NCBI GenBank assembly: GCA_910591455.2
Contig: OU342822.1
Span: 11,911,016 to 11,975,015 of the forward strand
Source: Pholis gunnellus
Taxonomy: Eukaryota > Chordata > Actinopteri > Perciformes > Pholidae
Length of the DNA stretch: 64,000 nt
Direction of reading: 5' to 3'
Shown here: in pieces, positions 1 to 17,697 of the stretch
Numbering within the stretch: the stretch's first letter is position 1
Layout of the letters: each line of letters begins with the position of its first letter
The notes under the pieces: model-generated
Told to the model about the DNA's origin: nothing
Database searches by the model: none
The model's input: only the letters and a program-made list of their open reading frames with translations
Program-made: the position numbers and the translations under genes

Positions 1-235
1 CTATAAAAATGTCAATAATATCAAAATAAGTCATAGTATAGTATGCAATTAAAAAGGTCTTCAAAAGTTGTAATAATATGTTGTAAAATCTCAGACTATA
101 ATATGTCATAGACATGTAATTAAAAAAGTTATATTATATTAAAAAAAAATGTCATAGTATGGAATGTAATTAAAAGTACTAAAAAAGTAATTGTATAATA
201 TGACATAAATAAGTCATAAATACCATTTACTATAC
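1..235. repeat. AT-rich degenerate tandem repeat
   Basis: Variants of a phrase like GTCATAGTATG...TGTAATTAAAA recur three or more times, separated by A/T-rich spacers. This looks like a decayed minisatellite. It lies upstream of the ferlin terminal exon, so it is probably intronic. Copy borders cannot be set by eye. Confidence 0.5.
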
Positions 236-932
236 TATAGTTAAATTACATTGTAATCATCCGTGCTTCACTTCATTTACATTTAACACACCACTCGACT
301 ACTGCCTCACAATGCACCCCTTAACAAGCCTCTGTCAGGTTGACAATCACATCTCATATGCATGGTGGTGCTCTGCCACTGTCGCTGAAACTACGTTACA
401 CCGACTGGTACCTGATTTGCAGACTTAGTGGGAGATTCCCCCCCCCCCCCCCCCCCCCCCCAAATGAGCCGACAACAGTTCCACACTTGACAACAGACAA
501 TCCCCCCTCCCTTTCCTTAAACTTGAGAAAAAGAAAAAAAAGAATGACTTTGTTATCGTAATGAAAGGGTTCGTAATTTACTTCCACCAGCGTAATTATT
601 CAGCCCACTGCTTTCCTTGGCTAGAGACCTACTCTGCGTGGCTGGTTGAGGCAGAGATGATTGGTTAAGACTAGGCATTGATCTTGAGGAGTTAGGGTAT
701 GACAGGCCATTGGGAAGGACATAGGACCCAAACAAATCTAATCGCCGGTACCTCGGTGAGCATGGACTCCTGGCCAATCCTTGAGCTTGAATGCTACGCA
801 GGTCCGGTCTCGCCAAGCAAAGCAGTGGGATTCCTAATAACGCTTCCAACCCTGTGACATATTCTCCAGATCTTTGCATGGAAATAATGTATGAAGATGA
901 GTGCTGTTTAATCTCAGAATCTCTCTGTGCAG
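236..932. other. Probable ferlin intron, no exon recognised
   Basis: Nothing between the AT-rich repeat and the ferlin acceptor at 931-932 reads as a ferlin exon. The stretch holds a poly-C run at 438-461. A 108-codon open frame on the minus strand (553-879) has no recognisable domain and is treated as chance. Confidence 0.4.
438..461. repeat. Poly-C run (24 C)
   Basis: An uninterrupted run of 24 cytosines in the presumed ferlin intron. Runs like this are prone to length error in any assembly, and they generate the poly-proline and poly-glycine open frames seen on the two strands here. Confidence 0.9.
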
Positions 933-1119
933 TCGTCCCAGTACCAGCATGTCGTGGCTACTGAGCCCAGTGAGGACGATGTGTATCCTGGCCTGGAGGC
1001 ACTACAGGCTTCCCTGTGCGGTGCTGCTGGCTGCTGTGCTGGGTCTGCTTTTCCTGGCTCTGCTCTTCTACTCTTTCCCCTCAGAGCTCAGCCATAAGCT
1101 GTTCAACACTGCTGGATAA
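933..1119 (+). CDS. otof: Ferlin C-terminal exon, probably otoferlin (partial)
   Basis: A single 3' terminal exon after the acceptor CTCTGTGCAG, starting in phase 2 and ending at TAA (1117-1119); 62 codons. It begins RPSTSMSWLLSPVRT, continues with a basic/aromatic segment (AWRHYR), then a hydrophobic tail anchor of about 20 residues (LLAAVLGLLFLALLFYSFP) and a short tail. Ferlins end in exactly this order: W-x-x-x-P, a W..Y(R/K) segment, one transmembrane helix ending in YS-x-P, and a short luminal tail. Human OTOF sits tail to tail with DRC1, as here, which favours otoferlin, the hair-cell synaptic vesicle calcium sensor. The tail (SELSHKLFNTAG) differs from the usual GYLVKK-type ending, so another ferlin is possible. 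The upstream exons lie outside the window. Confidence 0.6.
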
Positions 1120-1214
1120 AACCACCGTATTGCTCTATTTTGTATCCACTTTGTATCCCATATGAACTATTGGAGTTACTTGTTCCAACGATTTGTTTTT
1201 TATAAGACTGTAAA

Positions 1215-1220
1215 AATAAA
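1215..1220 (+). terminator. Poly(A) signal AATAAA of the ferlin gene
   Basis: A canonical AATAAA lies 96 bases after the ferlin stop codon, with a plausible short 3' UTR between. On the opposite strand another AATAAA (TTTATT at 1252-1257) could serve drc1, which would leave the two transcripts ending within about 40 bases of each other. Confidence 0.55.
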
Positions 1221-1454
1221 AACTGCAACCTCACCATTATCTATTAGAGGCTTTATTTTACAGTGAATATAAATCCTTTTACACATACTCTAAAGATTCC
1301 TCACACTGTCCCAGTTCTGCTGATTCCAAGTTGAGTTTGGATTACGGCATCTCCGGCTCTGTGCTGACCTGTCAGAGAATCAAAGATGTCAGATGAATGA
1401 TCTTAGAGGAGAGGCACATTCATTTCTGCCCGATATAGAGTATAGATTTAATTA

Positions 1455-1720
1455 TTTGAATACACTAGGACTGACACTAACTATTATTTTCCTTATTGTT
1501 TAATCTGCCAATTATTTTCTTGATTAATTCATTGATCTTTTGGTTTATAACATGCCAGAAAAATGTACATAACAGGTTTCCACATTTGCTCGACCAAAAA
1601 CCAAAATTATTCAATTTGCTACTCAAATGTGGCAAAGGAAAGCATTTTCAAATCATATTTACTTACTTTAATTTAGTTAGTCAATTGACTAAGCAATTAA
1701 TCATTTTGCCGAATACAAGG
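1455..1720. repeat. Teleost interspersed repeat, family A (copy 1)
   Basis: Contains the phrase ATTATTTTCTTGATTAATTC, followed by a 'GGTTTATAA..ATG.CAGAAAA' segment. Related copies are seen at 29290-29480 and 46195-46330. I recognise this family from memory as a common old fish repeat, but cannot give its class. It sits in the drc1 3' UTR or intergenic space. Confidence 0.5.
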
Positions 1721-1893
1721 TGTATAATTATAAAAAACACTACATCACTTTATAGTACCTTACTGCTTTTTTACTTTTTCCCATACTATAGCTAGGAAAG
1801 TTCCTCAATCCTCACTCTAATTGAATACCTGGAAAACAATGTGACGTATACAAGAAAACTATGACAGATACATGAACATGAACACACACATAT

Positions 1894-6926
<5,033 letters not shown>

Positions 6927-7022
6927 ATTAAGAGTCTGCTGTATGGACGTTATTGGCATAAACTGTTAAATATTGTAATGATCGTAAAGATAACAAAGTA
7001 ACAGGTCCGTGTCGCCGCAGTC

Positions 7023-7048
7023 TGTTTGGTAAACGTTGGTATGGCGAC
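7023..7048 (-). promoter_or_regulatory. X-box with neighbouring forkhead-like site, drc1 promoter
   Basis: About 110 bases upstream of the drc1 ATG, the minus strand reads GTCGCCATACCAAC (7035-7048). This fits the RFX X-box: two half-sites spaced by AT, with one weak position. Directly next to it, GGTAAACG resembles a forkhead (FOXJ1) core. RFX and FOXJ1 jointly drive motile-cilium genes, which suits drc1. Confidence 0.5.
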
Positions 7049-7059
7049 AGAGTGCAGAG

Positions 7060-10000
7060 TGGCGCGTGCTGCCTTCAAGTGTCCCTCGTAAGCTTTAAAC
7101 TTCAAGATCACACTCTGCATATTTTGAATTTAGTTTCTTTATGTTTCACTTCCAACGCTCTCTGGCTCTGAGCCTTGCAGGTTTTCATTCAGCGTGTAGG
7201 TAGTTTTTTGTCTACAGAGTGTATTAACGTTTTATTTTTGCTTTGTATCTTAAATAAAAAAGTAATATAATTCAAAAAGTTTAAATGAAAAAATAATAAT
7301 TCTGTGGCCCCAAGAAGCTCATGAGACAAAGCTTGGACGTCCGCTAGCAGATGCTGATCCACCAATAGAGAATAGAGACACAACAGGGACTATGCATCAC
7401 AGTGATTCAATTTTGAATATGTGGATTATCACAAATATACAGCAAGATATAGATACATGTTTCACAGTATAGTATAGTAGAAGCAATGCCGGGAGAGTGC
7501 GCCACAGAGTCTGGCATAAAGCATAAGTGGCGTGGTGCTGCCATCTAGTGGCAGCATCATATTTCCAAATTTCTGTAATATACCTCAAGGCAAGTTTTAG
7601 ACCATCTGCACCACACCAATATTGTCTGTTTGCTCCAAAAACAATATTTTTTCTGGAAAGCTTTGAATTCAGTTTTTGACACATGTTTTATTGGCAAGGC
7701 TCTATGGTGACCATTTAGGAAATTAAAATGAAAAGGCTCATTAACTCATAGCATTTTTACAGGAGAGGTATATGTTCAAAGACAACTTGAACTATATATA
7801 CAACTGTTACGTTAGTATCAAATAGAACATGAACTTAACATTGAAATAACTTTATCACAATTATAAAACAACACTACTCCTATTAGGCTGAATCCTAACA
7901 CCATTTGTCAGCTACAAATGAGGTCGGCCAGGCTACTCTTAAAGAACCATGCAGTTTTTTTATTCAATATTAGACAACAGCGCAAGACCAAAATGTCAGT
8001 GAAATGTGAAACATTTAAAAGGTGAACTTAGTGTCTACAAAAATCATCATAAGTTCTCTTTCACAATCAAAAACAAACAGGTGCATAATAGATGTACAAT
8101 ACATGGTATACAACTGGTTAATAAATGGTAATAATTTGCAAATATTGATTAAAAGCTTTGCAGTGAGGGAAAAGTGTCATTAAACATTAAACACTGCTAC
8201 AAGTGAGGGCTTTAATGTTCACACAAATTGAGTCTTTCTTCATTTTAAGCAAAATGAAAAAAAGTGACATGAGCTGCAACTTCAATGTTATATTCAGAAG
8301 CTGACTGGAGGTGGCGCTACGGTCTTGTGATCAAAATTCCAATTAGGTTCCACAAACTAATATACTTGAAACGTTTCATTTTTGACAAGATGCATGTTTC
8401 AAACACATGCAGATTAAGCAGCACTCTCGTGTGCAAGGTTCAAAAACAAATCCAGTCACGTGCATGCTTAAAATTCAGACGTTCTAATTCACCCACACAC
8501 TCCACACAAATGATAAATGTCGTCTCAAGCTGATGGCAAGATGGGCACTCTCTGGATGTTGACACAAACAAATCCACACATGGGTCAGATGTTCCTGCCC
8601 TGAGGAGTGCCCCCCTACCGTCCCTGCCCGTTGGCAGCTATCATGCTCCCCATCGCCCCCCCCCCCGGGGCACCTCGAGCGCTCTTTTGGCCTCAAGTGG
8701 CCTCAGTTGCTACTGAGCCAAAAGGGATGCAAGTCAGCCAGCAAAGGTTTCTGACATATGATCCAGCATCTGTGATGTCACCAACAGCTGACTTGTCATA
8801 AGACCTTTGTGAAAGGGGGGAAGTAAGGGATGAATGAGGAGAAGGCCTTATTTTCAACAGACCCTTAGCTGGAACGCTGAGTGCTTTTGCATCAAGCTTC
8901 AGAGATTACAAACTGAATGACTGCCATTAGAGAGTGATTCTATAATCTATTATAATACCATAAGCTAGGGATTGACAGACTTTGACCCCCACTCGCAGGT
9001 GTATAATAAGCCCCATTCACTCTGCATATGCTCCGTGAGAGAGGGTGCATGAGTGTGTGTCTGCTAATTCCAACCCCCAGGGGCATATGTTTACTCCTTC
9101 TTCAACAAAGCATCATATTCATTGCTCAGGGGTTGAGAGGTGCAAAATCTAAGCCTGACCTTCAGCCAGTTAACTAACTGACAGCTTAGAGTGTTGGTGG
9201 TGGAGAGGGGTTGCATAACAACTTAAGTCCTGACTAACCGTTTCTTAATATTGCAATAACGAAGGAGACGCTCGCTGCTCCGTGACACGGGGTGCACTGT
9301 AAAAGAATACGGAAGAGTGGAGGACGGCTGCAGAGGACAGCAGAGAATTCAAAGGCATTTAGTCTGGCGTAGGCCGTGACCTTCTCAAAGAACAAATCAT
9401 TCATTTAACAAGAATTTGATTTAATAAACTAAAAGGGAAGGCCAGATTCAGGAACAACATGACGAGTCTCCTCCTACTCCTCCATCAAATATGAAATGTA
9501 CTGGCCTTGTATCAAGGTAACTTGTGCAAAGAAAAGTATGTTTTGCCATCACCAGGAGCAACTATTGCAACCCAACATAACCATGTTGCCTCTAAATGTT
9601 CAGCTGCACGACTTTAACCTTCACATATAGAGGGATTCGGGGATTTGTTGCCCTCATAATTGTAGTAAATACAATTATATCAAGGTCTGTGTAGTGAAGC
9701 CCACTTGCCAGTCTCTTACAGTCCTCATTTCTTATCAGGCCTGGTCTGAGGAGAGGTTTGTGTTAAGCCCCTGAAACATCGACAATCAACATTTCTGCTT
9801 TATTCCCTCCTCAGCTATAAAAAAGTAAGCTAACGAGTTCAAACATTACAGTTACACAGAGCTAAAGAAAAGAACAAATTGTTGCACAATTTTATGGTCT
9901 GGATTTATAAAAATGACAATTGTTATTCTCCATCAGCATTCAAGAGAGATATTTTTCTTTTTTACTTTTGGTGAAAAAAAAATAAATTTACTGTTTTCTT

Positions 10001-13000
10001 CATCTAACATCGGCTCTATTTGAGGAGGTTTTTAAGATGACGACAAACTTGTTAACTTAAAAAAGTTTTATTTATTTAAACTGTCGGAGTCTAGTTCTGG
10101 AGTAATACTGGCGTTTTTATAGGATGTGTATTTGAGATAAAATACAGTGTGTATTACCAAATTACAATTATTACAGTTGGTTTTGGTACTAAAGGGACAC
10201 AATGTTTGCATTAAAACGAAGCCATGCAAGGCACTACTATGCTACAATGTTAAATAAAGATGCATTTGTTACCATTTTGTATGTAAATCAATATGCAATA
10301 ACTGCCATAGTCATTTCTTTTGCAAATTTCTACAAATACTCCATTCTAGTGGTCAAAAAAATTCTCCTTTTAATCCAGCAGAGAACTAGAGCAAGCAGTC
10401 AGGATCAAGACATTAGTCAGTTTACAAAATCATATTAATTTCTTCCAAATAAACTGTAACACTTTGTAACTTACAGTCATTTATTATTCTCACAGTCATT
10501 TGTTCTTATCAAAGCTCTTTGAGAGTGGATTAGGTGTGCAATAATTATGTGTGGCATTAGGCCATGATTACTAATGGATTGTGTTATTTTTGTTGCACTG
10601 CAGTCGGTTCAGTAAGAGAGTAAATCAGCTGCCTTTATCATTGCATTGTATCATAAACCGTGGTCAAGAAAACATACACAATGTAGCTCATTTAAAACAA
10701 TTAATGAAGCTTTGGGGTTATTCAGGCGTGTAAAAGTGTGCACACTTCACACATCAGTTAAAATGAAAAATGTTCTTCTTTGTATCTCTTTTACACAGTG
10801 ACAATAAAGACTCCAAAGCTGACCTATAATAAAAGATGTCCGCCTCTATCTCTCAAGGAGAAGTATGAGGGACCAAAGATTAGGAAATTAAATACTTAAA
10901 AACTTAAAAAAAATATTGTCTTTTTGTCGGATGTGGGGCCAACAACTAAATATCATAGATCTAAATCCAGAGTCCGAGATTTGCAGTGTACATGGGACAA
11001 TTTCAAGAAATGCATTGATTTAAATGTGTTTATAGGAATAAATGCCACTGCATACAGAAGTCTGTCAGCTAATGATCCAAAGTAATTTGACAAAATGTGA
11101 TGTAAAGCTATAAACCGTAGCTGAAAACAGTGATGGGGAGTAACTAAGTACATTTACTCAAGTACTGCACATCGCTATAGTTTGGTGGTACTTGAATTAT
11201 ATATACCACTACATTTCAGATGGAAAATGTGTTGGTAAATAAATATGTTTTAAGACATATTACATCTACTCATTCTCCTGCATAGTAAAATCCCAGTAAA
11301 TATACAAATATTGCTATTTTTGAAATAAAGAAGAAAAGATCTCCCACTTTTCTCTTTCAAGTTTCCACACCACACTTCTGTAGGTTGCATATTGATCCAT
11401 GATTGGCTTCTAACCAGTTGTTCACAAAAAGCACTTTCTCCTCTTCAGCAGATGAATGCAGGCTTCTGTGTCAAACTACACACACACATCATTCTGCAGA
11501 GAGAACTAATGTGCAAAAAAAAAAAAAAAAAACAAGTAAGAGGGGAGCGGGGGGTTAAAATGAGCTCCATCTACATTATTAAACATCTGCTTATAAGTTA
11601 AGGCATTTATAGCCTAATACTAATAATATAACATAGGATATAGTAGGCTAATGCACACCAAATGTAGACATAATGAGTACCTTTTTTCTGCCAAACTTGT
11701 GCTCTCTGAATGTAGGACTTTTCATTGTAAAGGAGTGTTTTGATTATTACTACTCTGAATAGTTGTTTCACCATTGACAGTAAATGACTCCACAGCTTTT
11801 TCCATCGGTTCTCTGATTCACGTGGCGGCCTCGGGTCCATTTCTCCGGGACTTTTCATGACTTTCAGGCCCGCTTAAGGACCCGGTGTGGTGCAGAAAAG
11901 CAACGAGGCTGAACGGGAATCAAAGCTGTCATTCTCGAGCTGCGGGCCGCGCCACACACGAGCCGCTCAACACACTCCACTGTGCGGGAGCGCGAATGAC
12001 AAAAGCCCGTGTCTTTAGCCGCTCTGCTGGCCGCAACCGGATCATATGACTCGGCATATCCGTAATGCTCTTAGACCTGCTGATGGCCAGCAGTGGCTGC
12101 GCTCCACAAGACCAAAAAGCCAAAGGAGTTTAACGGATGTGTTGCTGCGATTATTTGGCCAAGTATCTTTATCCCACATCTAGATTAGCTGCTAATGACG
12201 GAGGAAAAACCTTGTTGCAAAAAACACACGCCATGCAACCCGAGAACAAGGGCCATTACTGTGTGAAGAAACAGGTTTAACCACAACACAACACGGGCTC
12301 TTTAGGCGTATAAATGCAGTCACAGTCATGGAGTATTTAGACCCTTTAAGTATCAACACAGCAACATAAATACTCCAAGTAACGGGGATGCATTCAAAGT
12401 AGAGAAGTAATAGCAAATGTACCTTAAAGTATACAAAGTAGAAGTACTAATTGTGCAGATCAGCCCCTTTCAGGATTATCATAATGGATATAAAAATAAA
12501 TTAAAAATTTAAAAAAATCATTGAAGATAAATGTAAGCAGTATTTTAAAGTTGTAGATGGTTGGGGGTCATTTGAACTGAATATCGATTCAATTGCATTA
12601 TATGTTTAGAGATTGTCATATATTTGAATGCACATGTTAATCTGAAATGTAACTGGCAGTGCAATGGTAGTAAAGTACAATAGTTCCATCTAAAATATAG
12701 TAAAAAGTAATAGTATAAAGCAATGGAAATACTTAGTAATCAAGTCCTGAGTAAATACACTTTACTTACTTTCCACCACTTTAATTAAACTAAACCATAG
12801 GCAGTGGTTAAATTACAGCACATGCATCTGCAGGTTTTTTGTGACGTAAAAATATTTATTTGGGCTTATGCATTCAAAATTAATCACTTCACAGTAAATA
12901 CATTTCTAACAGGAAAATTAATCAATTCAACACTCATAAAAGGAGACATAAATGAGACTTCACTGTCATGAGCAGTCAGAAGCCCCTTAACAAATTAAGT

Positions 13001-13600
13001 TAAACATCTGTGGAAAACGACAACAAAGCACATTAAAAGCTTTGTGCAACCACAAAAAAACACTGACTGGAAAACAGGTAACATCACAGTGTGGTACTCT
13101 GGAGTGCTCTTACATTATGTCTTTATCTACTCCCCCCCCACCCCACTGATGTGCACCCCCCCCCTCTTCTTACAGCAGATGCATGTCACCACTAATGGAC
13201 ATCAAGTGCTTCCTTTTTTTTTTGCAGCTCTCTTCTGGACATACATTAGAGACAGAAAACCCATTTTTTTCAACCCATAAGTAGAGCTCATACACGCACA
13301 CAAGCCACTCTTTCTAGTGACAGCGATGCGTATCAGGCTACAGGATGCACTGAAAAACGTGAAGATTGTTAACGAGTTGAAAGGAAGGAGAGGCCGGCAT
13401 CTGTGCAGCAACATGAGGAATAATCTGATTAGTAGTTTATAAAGTTAGATGTTATTTGATTCAAACAGCCTGCTTAGATACAAAATGTCACTAATTAAAG
13501 CTCATCTCAAATGACGGCAGTAAGAGGCAGACTCAAACACAGTCCGTGTATCATCTATTTGTTTGTTTTACTGAAAAATGATGAAATATGAGTTCTCTAT
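7060..13600. other. Intergenic region between drc1 and ostm1, no gene recognised
   Basis: Both neighbours are on the minus strand. All open frames are short and lack recognisable domains. The left part has a GCCATCTAGTGG phrase near 7540-7555 and a C-rich stretch around 8655. The section 10490-10830 is unusually rich in homeodomain-type cores (ATAATTATG, TAATGGATT) and could be conserved. The right end (about 12.8-13.9 kb) may be ostm1 3' UTR. Confidence 0.5.
11130..12785. repeat. Decayed element with AAGTA-type inverted ends (family B)
   Basis: The left end reads CAGTGATGGGGAGTAACTAA followed by GTACATTTACTCAAGTACT. The right end, read on the minus strand, starts GTGGTGGAAAGTAAGTAAAG and continues with TATTTACTCAGGACTT, so the two are imperfect inverted repeats. 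Related internal phrases (TAGTAAAGTACAATAG, AAGTAGAAGTACTAAT) lie in 12340-12780. I recognise this as an old fish DNA-transposon-like family. Whether the two ends belong to one 1.65-kb element or to two fragments is unclear, because the middle (11.8-12.1 kb) is GC-rich and different. Confidence 0.45.
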
Positions 13601-13628
13601 GCTTTTGTTTTATGTGTTTTAAACACCA

Positions 13629-13634
13629 TTTATT
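13629..13634 (-). terminator. Possible poly(A) signal of ostm1
   Basis: TTTATT on the + strand is AATAAA for ostm1 and lies about 280 bases after its stop codon. Others exist further left, so the real 3' end is not fixed by sequence alone. Confidence 0.3.
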
Positions 13635-13914
13635 ACATTTTGAGACGAATATTTTGAGGATATGAAAGCAAATGTAAAGCAAAAGAAAGCGACAACAAAA
13701 AAAAAGCAACAGGTGCCCAAAGCATTTCATTCTCACATCTAGATTCTTGAAGTCCTCTGATCACAGTCTCTTGAAAATAAACAGGCAACGCTGTTGTTCA
13801 CTCTGCTACATTCAAACCTCAGGCACAAGATGATGAGGAGTCCAATCTTCTCCCGGGTTGTAACTTCTAATAAAAGAGTGTTGTCCTCCATTTCAGTCCC
13901 CACCTGTCTCCTCT

Positions 13915-16900
13915 TCAGCTCAGTTTGTTCTGAATGTTCATCAGACTCGCGTAGGACTTTGCCCGTTTGGCTGGGAAGAGACAGAACTTGCATTACTTCA
14001 CAGAAATGACAAAAAAAAATACATTTGACTTACTTTGAGCTATTCTAGTAATTAAAGTACAAGATGTTTGTTGAATTGTTTTTTTTAAACGTGCATTTAT
14101 AATATTCAAATTCAAGCCGAGATGGTTGTGATACATGGACATTCTTGAGGGAAATAATGACGTTAAGAGGATTCCTGAAGGGCTGTAGATAAATCAACGG
14201 TCCTACTTTTATGAATCTCTCTATTAGCACAGACATCGCTCATAAATTAACATATAAATCTTCCGGTTCCGCTCCATTTGTGGGAAGATTTCATTTACAA
14301 ATCAGGATTACAGCCTCGCGGTTGTTGTAGTTCACCTCTGTGTGTCCAAAATGTCATAATTTCATCCGAGTAGACATTTGTGTGGAATTGTCATAATTAG
14401 CATATGAAGTAGTGAGTTATGGCCAAAAACATTGAAGTTGGTGCCAAATTTGAAGAAATTCCCTCAAGGTGTTGCAAAGGTCCTGGAGATGTGAGAATAT
14501 GCGTCTATAGTAGGTGATGTTACAGTCAGGTGCCATAGACGACGCTCCCCATAGGCTGGCTTCACAACAATATTTATATATATTACGTTTGTAGAGTCTT
14601 CATTTTGTTTTAGTCTAATGCAAGTAACAGTTTTTAAAAAACAGCTCCTGAAGATCAGCCTGTAAAGACCCCGAGAGAAAGGAAAAAACTGTGTCGAATC
14701 TAAACAATTGGCAAACCATAATGATGACATGATCAACAGAATATCAATATGGTTTTAGGTTTATGTTAGTTATTTATCGTTATTTCACTTCTTCCTGAAA
14801 CACATTTAAACTCAGATTAGGAATTACAATTCTGGCAGTTCTGAAGAAAGTGAAAGTTTTGATAAAATTCCAACATGACAAGAACTTAAATTACTCGTAC
14901 GTGCTACTTAAGAACAAATCTGTCCCTACAAGTGTTTCCCAAAACCCAAGTAAAAAAAGTTACCGGCCTCCTCAGTCTTTTGCTCTCTGATGCTTGAAGG
15001 CTGCCATCATCCACCAATACGCACACAAAAAAAAAATCCTCTAACCTCATGATCCTGAGGTTTGCAGGAGGCGACCCCACAATGCTATAAATCAACCTAG
15101 AACACTCCCTCCTTCCTCCATCTCCGCCAAACCCCAATATCACAGTCAGTCCACCACCCCCTCCTCCACAAAGACCCCGAACCCCTCAAAACCCTGTCAA
15201 AAAATCTCTGTGTGTGACAATGAGCGAATTAAGCTGGTTACTCACGGTGTATGAGCTTGCGTTTCTTTTGTTCAGAGTGAAGGAAGCTGCTCAAGTAGAA
15301 GATGATGGGCAGAAAGAGCATGAAGCTGGACACAGCGATGACAGGCACCGTCTCCTCACGGGGGAAGGAACAATTGAACTTCTTACTCCACAGTCTGCGA
15401 GTCATATTCATCTGAAACGAGGCAAAGTGCCAAACGCAACAGCAGCTTCAGTTGAGCACATAATTATAGGACACTATTAATTCGACTCTCAAATGTTTAC
15501 TGTACTCGGGGATTCTACATCCTGCAGTTCTTATTTAAATTATAGAAGAGGATTCAGGAGCAAAATCCTGCAACCTCAACAAATAGCTTTCATTCATAAG
15601 GATAAGGATTAAGTTAGTTTTCAGATTTTTTTTTTATTTCTTGCATTTCTGATCACAGAGATATTGTAAGACCAAACTAAACCATTGAAAATAATATCTA
15701 ATTTCATAATCAAGGCTAAAACATCAACTCCGACAGCAGAAAAGGTTAAAGAAAACAACACTTCCCGTCTCTTCACAAAACTGACTTCTATTCACCTTCA
15801 TTTCTATAAATCCCTGACGTACATACCGCGTCCTCTATGTCGATACACATCGTCAGATTTGTCTCCATTCGGCTGTACAGCTCATTCAGGCCTTTGTACG
15901 AGGTCTTACAGTCTTTGCACAGGTCTGTTTGGTTCCCCTGTAAAGAACAGACATCGTCATCATCTTCTGCACACAAACGCGTAATAGACAGACCGGACAT
16001 CATCTCTTAATTCATGGTGTACCTGTTGATACTTGTTAAAGCAGGTGATAGTTTGGTTGTGCGCGGTCAGGAAGTACAGCGTGTCATTGGTCAGGCTCTG
16101 GGATCCTTTAGTGATACATTCTACACGACAGGAAGTAAAAACATCATTAGGTCCATTTATTCAACAAAAGTTGTCAAATTAAATCAGATGCACAGTAATG
16201 CTTTGTGATGGTTTCACCTTCGTCGCATAAATGACTTTCCCCTATTTTATAAGTTTAGCATATACAATTGTTACATAAAGTCTTTGCTTACTGTTTAATG
16301 TCAGCAAAAAAGGTGTCTACAGAAACAAAAAATGTGTAAACCCTCATTTGTGAGGGTTTATTTCTTTGTTGCATGCGATAGTAAACTGAATACCTTTGTT
16401 TGTCATGTAAAACAGGCTATTTGATGACATCACCTAGGCTTTAGTAAAGTTAACAGGCATCTATCACTATGTTCTGACATTTTAAAAACCTATAAACCAA
16501 TGGAATAATCAATAAATAATGAAAATAACTATTACAAACCACATACTCTTTCTGGTGATGCAATTATCTCATAAAGTCACGAGCTGCTATGGGTCATACT
16601 GGGTATCGTTTGGCTGAAAACGCTATAAAAATGAGTCACATGTTTGATCTGGGCTTCCACATCCGCTGCCCGCTCCAATTAAAACCTCCCGTGCAAATCA
16701 CTGAACTGAAGTTGCCTCAGCTTGACCCTGCACTCTGACCTCTGTGGTCAAATGCATACCCATCAGTGTGTGAGTCAGAAGTTCAAACAAAAGGCCGAAG
16801 TTCCCAATTACACACGCGTCCAATCACAATAATCCAGATATATGTACTTTAAATGAATGCAGAGGACTCACTGTCACAGTCTGATTTCATCCAGATGTCT

Positions 16901-17642
16901 TTCACGTTGCTGTAGAGCAGGTAGACCAGCATCAGCCGATCACTGCGCAGGAGGCTGTCCCTGCAGCTTTCATTACCAGCACCCATCTGAGGACACACAG
17001 GCACAATTATCATGTCATTCACTCAGATGTTTTTATGACAGATCAGCTAAAAAAGAAAATATCTTCCTCAGCTTTCTGTTGACAGCAAGTGAAGCAGATG
17101 AATTCTTGTTTCCTCTAATTTGTCACCAGCAGCCAGTCACATCACGAGACTCGTGACTATTGACGCACAAACAAGGCTTGTCCTAGTTTTAGGGCAAACT
17201 GGAAAACCCCAGAAAAACGGGGACTTTGTTACCGAGCACACACCTGGTCTGACGAGATGTTCACATAGGTGTCAGTGAGGATGCCATAACTGGAGAAACA
17301 CTTCTGGCACACTTGAACGGGTCGGGCAGCGGTCACCAAGCAGTTCACGTAGGTAGAATATCTCTGTCCGAATATTTTAAGCAGCTGGCTGCAGTATTCG
17401 CTGATCTCCGGGTCTTCTGGGAAGGACGAGAGTAGATTGAGGGAGAACAGGGAGTCCTCACCGGCTTTAAACACAGGCGAGTTAACCACAACAACAGCAG
17501 CTGCAGGGCTGAAAGACGAGGCTTGTCTCCTCGGGTCCGCTGAATCGGTCTCGTTGACGTTTACGTCGCCGCTAGACACGGGAGCATACATGTATAATAA
17601 TGCTAACAAAACCAAAAACGAACTGTTTTTGTAAAGAGACAT
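13915..17642 (-). CDS. ostm1: Osteopetrosis-associated transmembrane protein 1 (6 exons)
   Basis: OSTM1 is the heavily glycosylated beta subunit of the lysosomal 2Cl-/H+ exchanger ClC-7; its loss causes osteopetrosis and lysosomal disease in mammals. Exons: 17244-17642, 16872-16986, 16023-16120, 15827-15937, 15246-15411, 13915-13970. They sum to 945 bases, an intact frame of 314 residues (human 334). Visible parts: a signal peptide (FLVLLALLYMYAPVSSG), a cysteine-rich luminal domain with CLVTAARPVQVCQKCF-like spacing, N-glycosylation sites (NIS, NDT, NQT, NLT, NMT), the block CKDCKTSYKGLNELYSRM, then one transmembrane helix (VPVIAVSSFMLFLPIIFYL) and the very conserved SSFLHSEQKKRKLI before a short cytosolic tail (PKRAKSYASLMNIQNKLS). 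The only candidate start is the ATG opening the signal peptide. In human too, OSTM1 neighbours NR2E1. Confidence 0.95.
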
Positions 17643-17697
17643 GGTCGAAAACGGAGATTAAATCATCTGTTCCGCTTCTTTCACCGCACACAACCCA

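Noticed and set aside
553..879. 108-codon minus-strand open frame near the ferlin exon
   Set aside because: Faint resemblance to a retroelement-type basic peptide, but no diagnostic motif could be named.
1301..1368. Possible extra minus-strand terminal exon downstream of drc1
   Set aside because: An acceptor-like CTCTGACAG, a 22-codon frame and a TTTATT signal are present, but no matching donor in drc1 and no similarity to the known DRC1 tail. More likely 3' UTR.
11130..12785. One intact DNA transposon between the AAGTA-type ends
   Set aside because: The ends are imperfect, no clear target-site duplication was found and no transposase frame lies between them; kept only as a decayed repeat.
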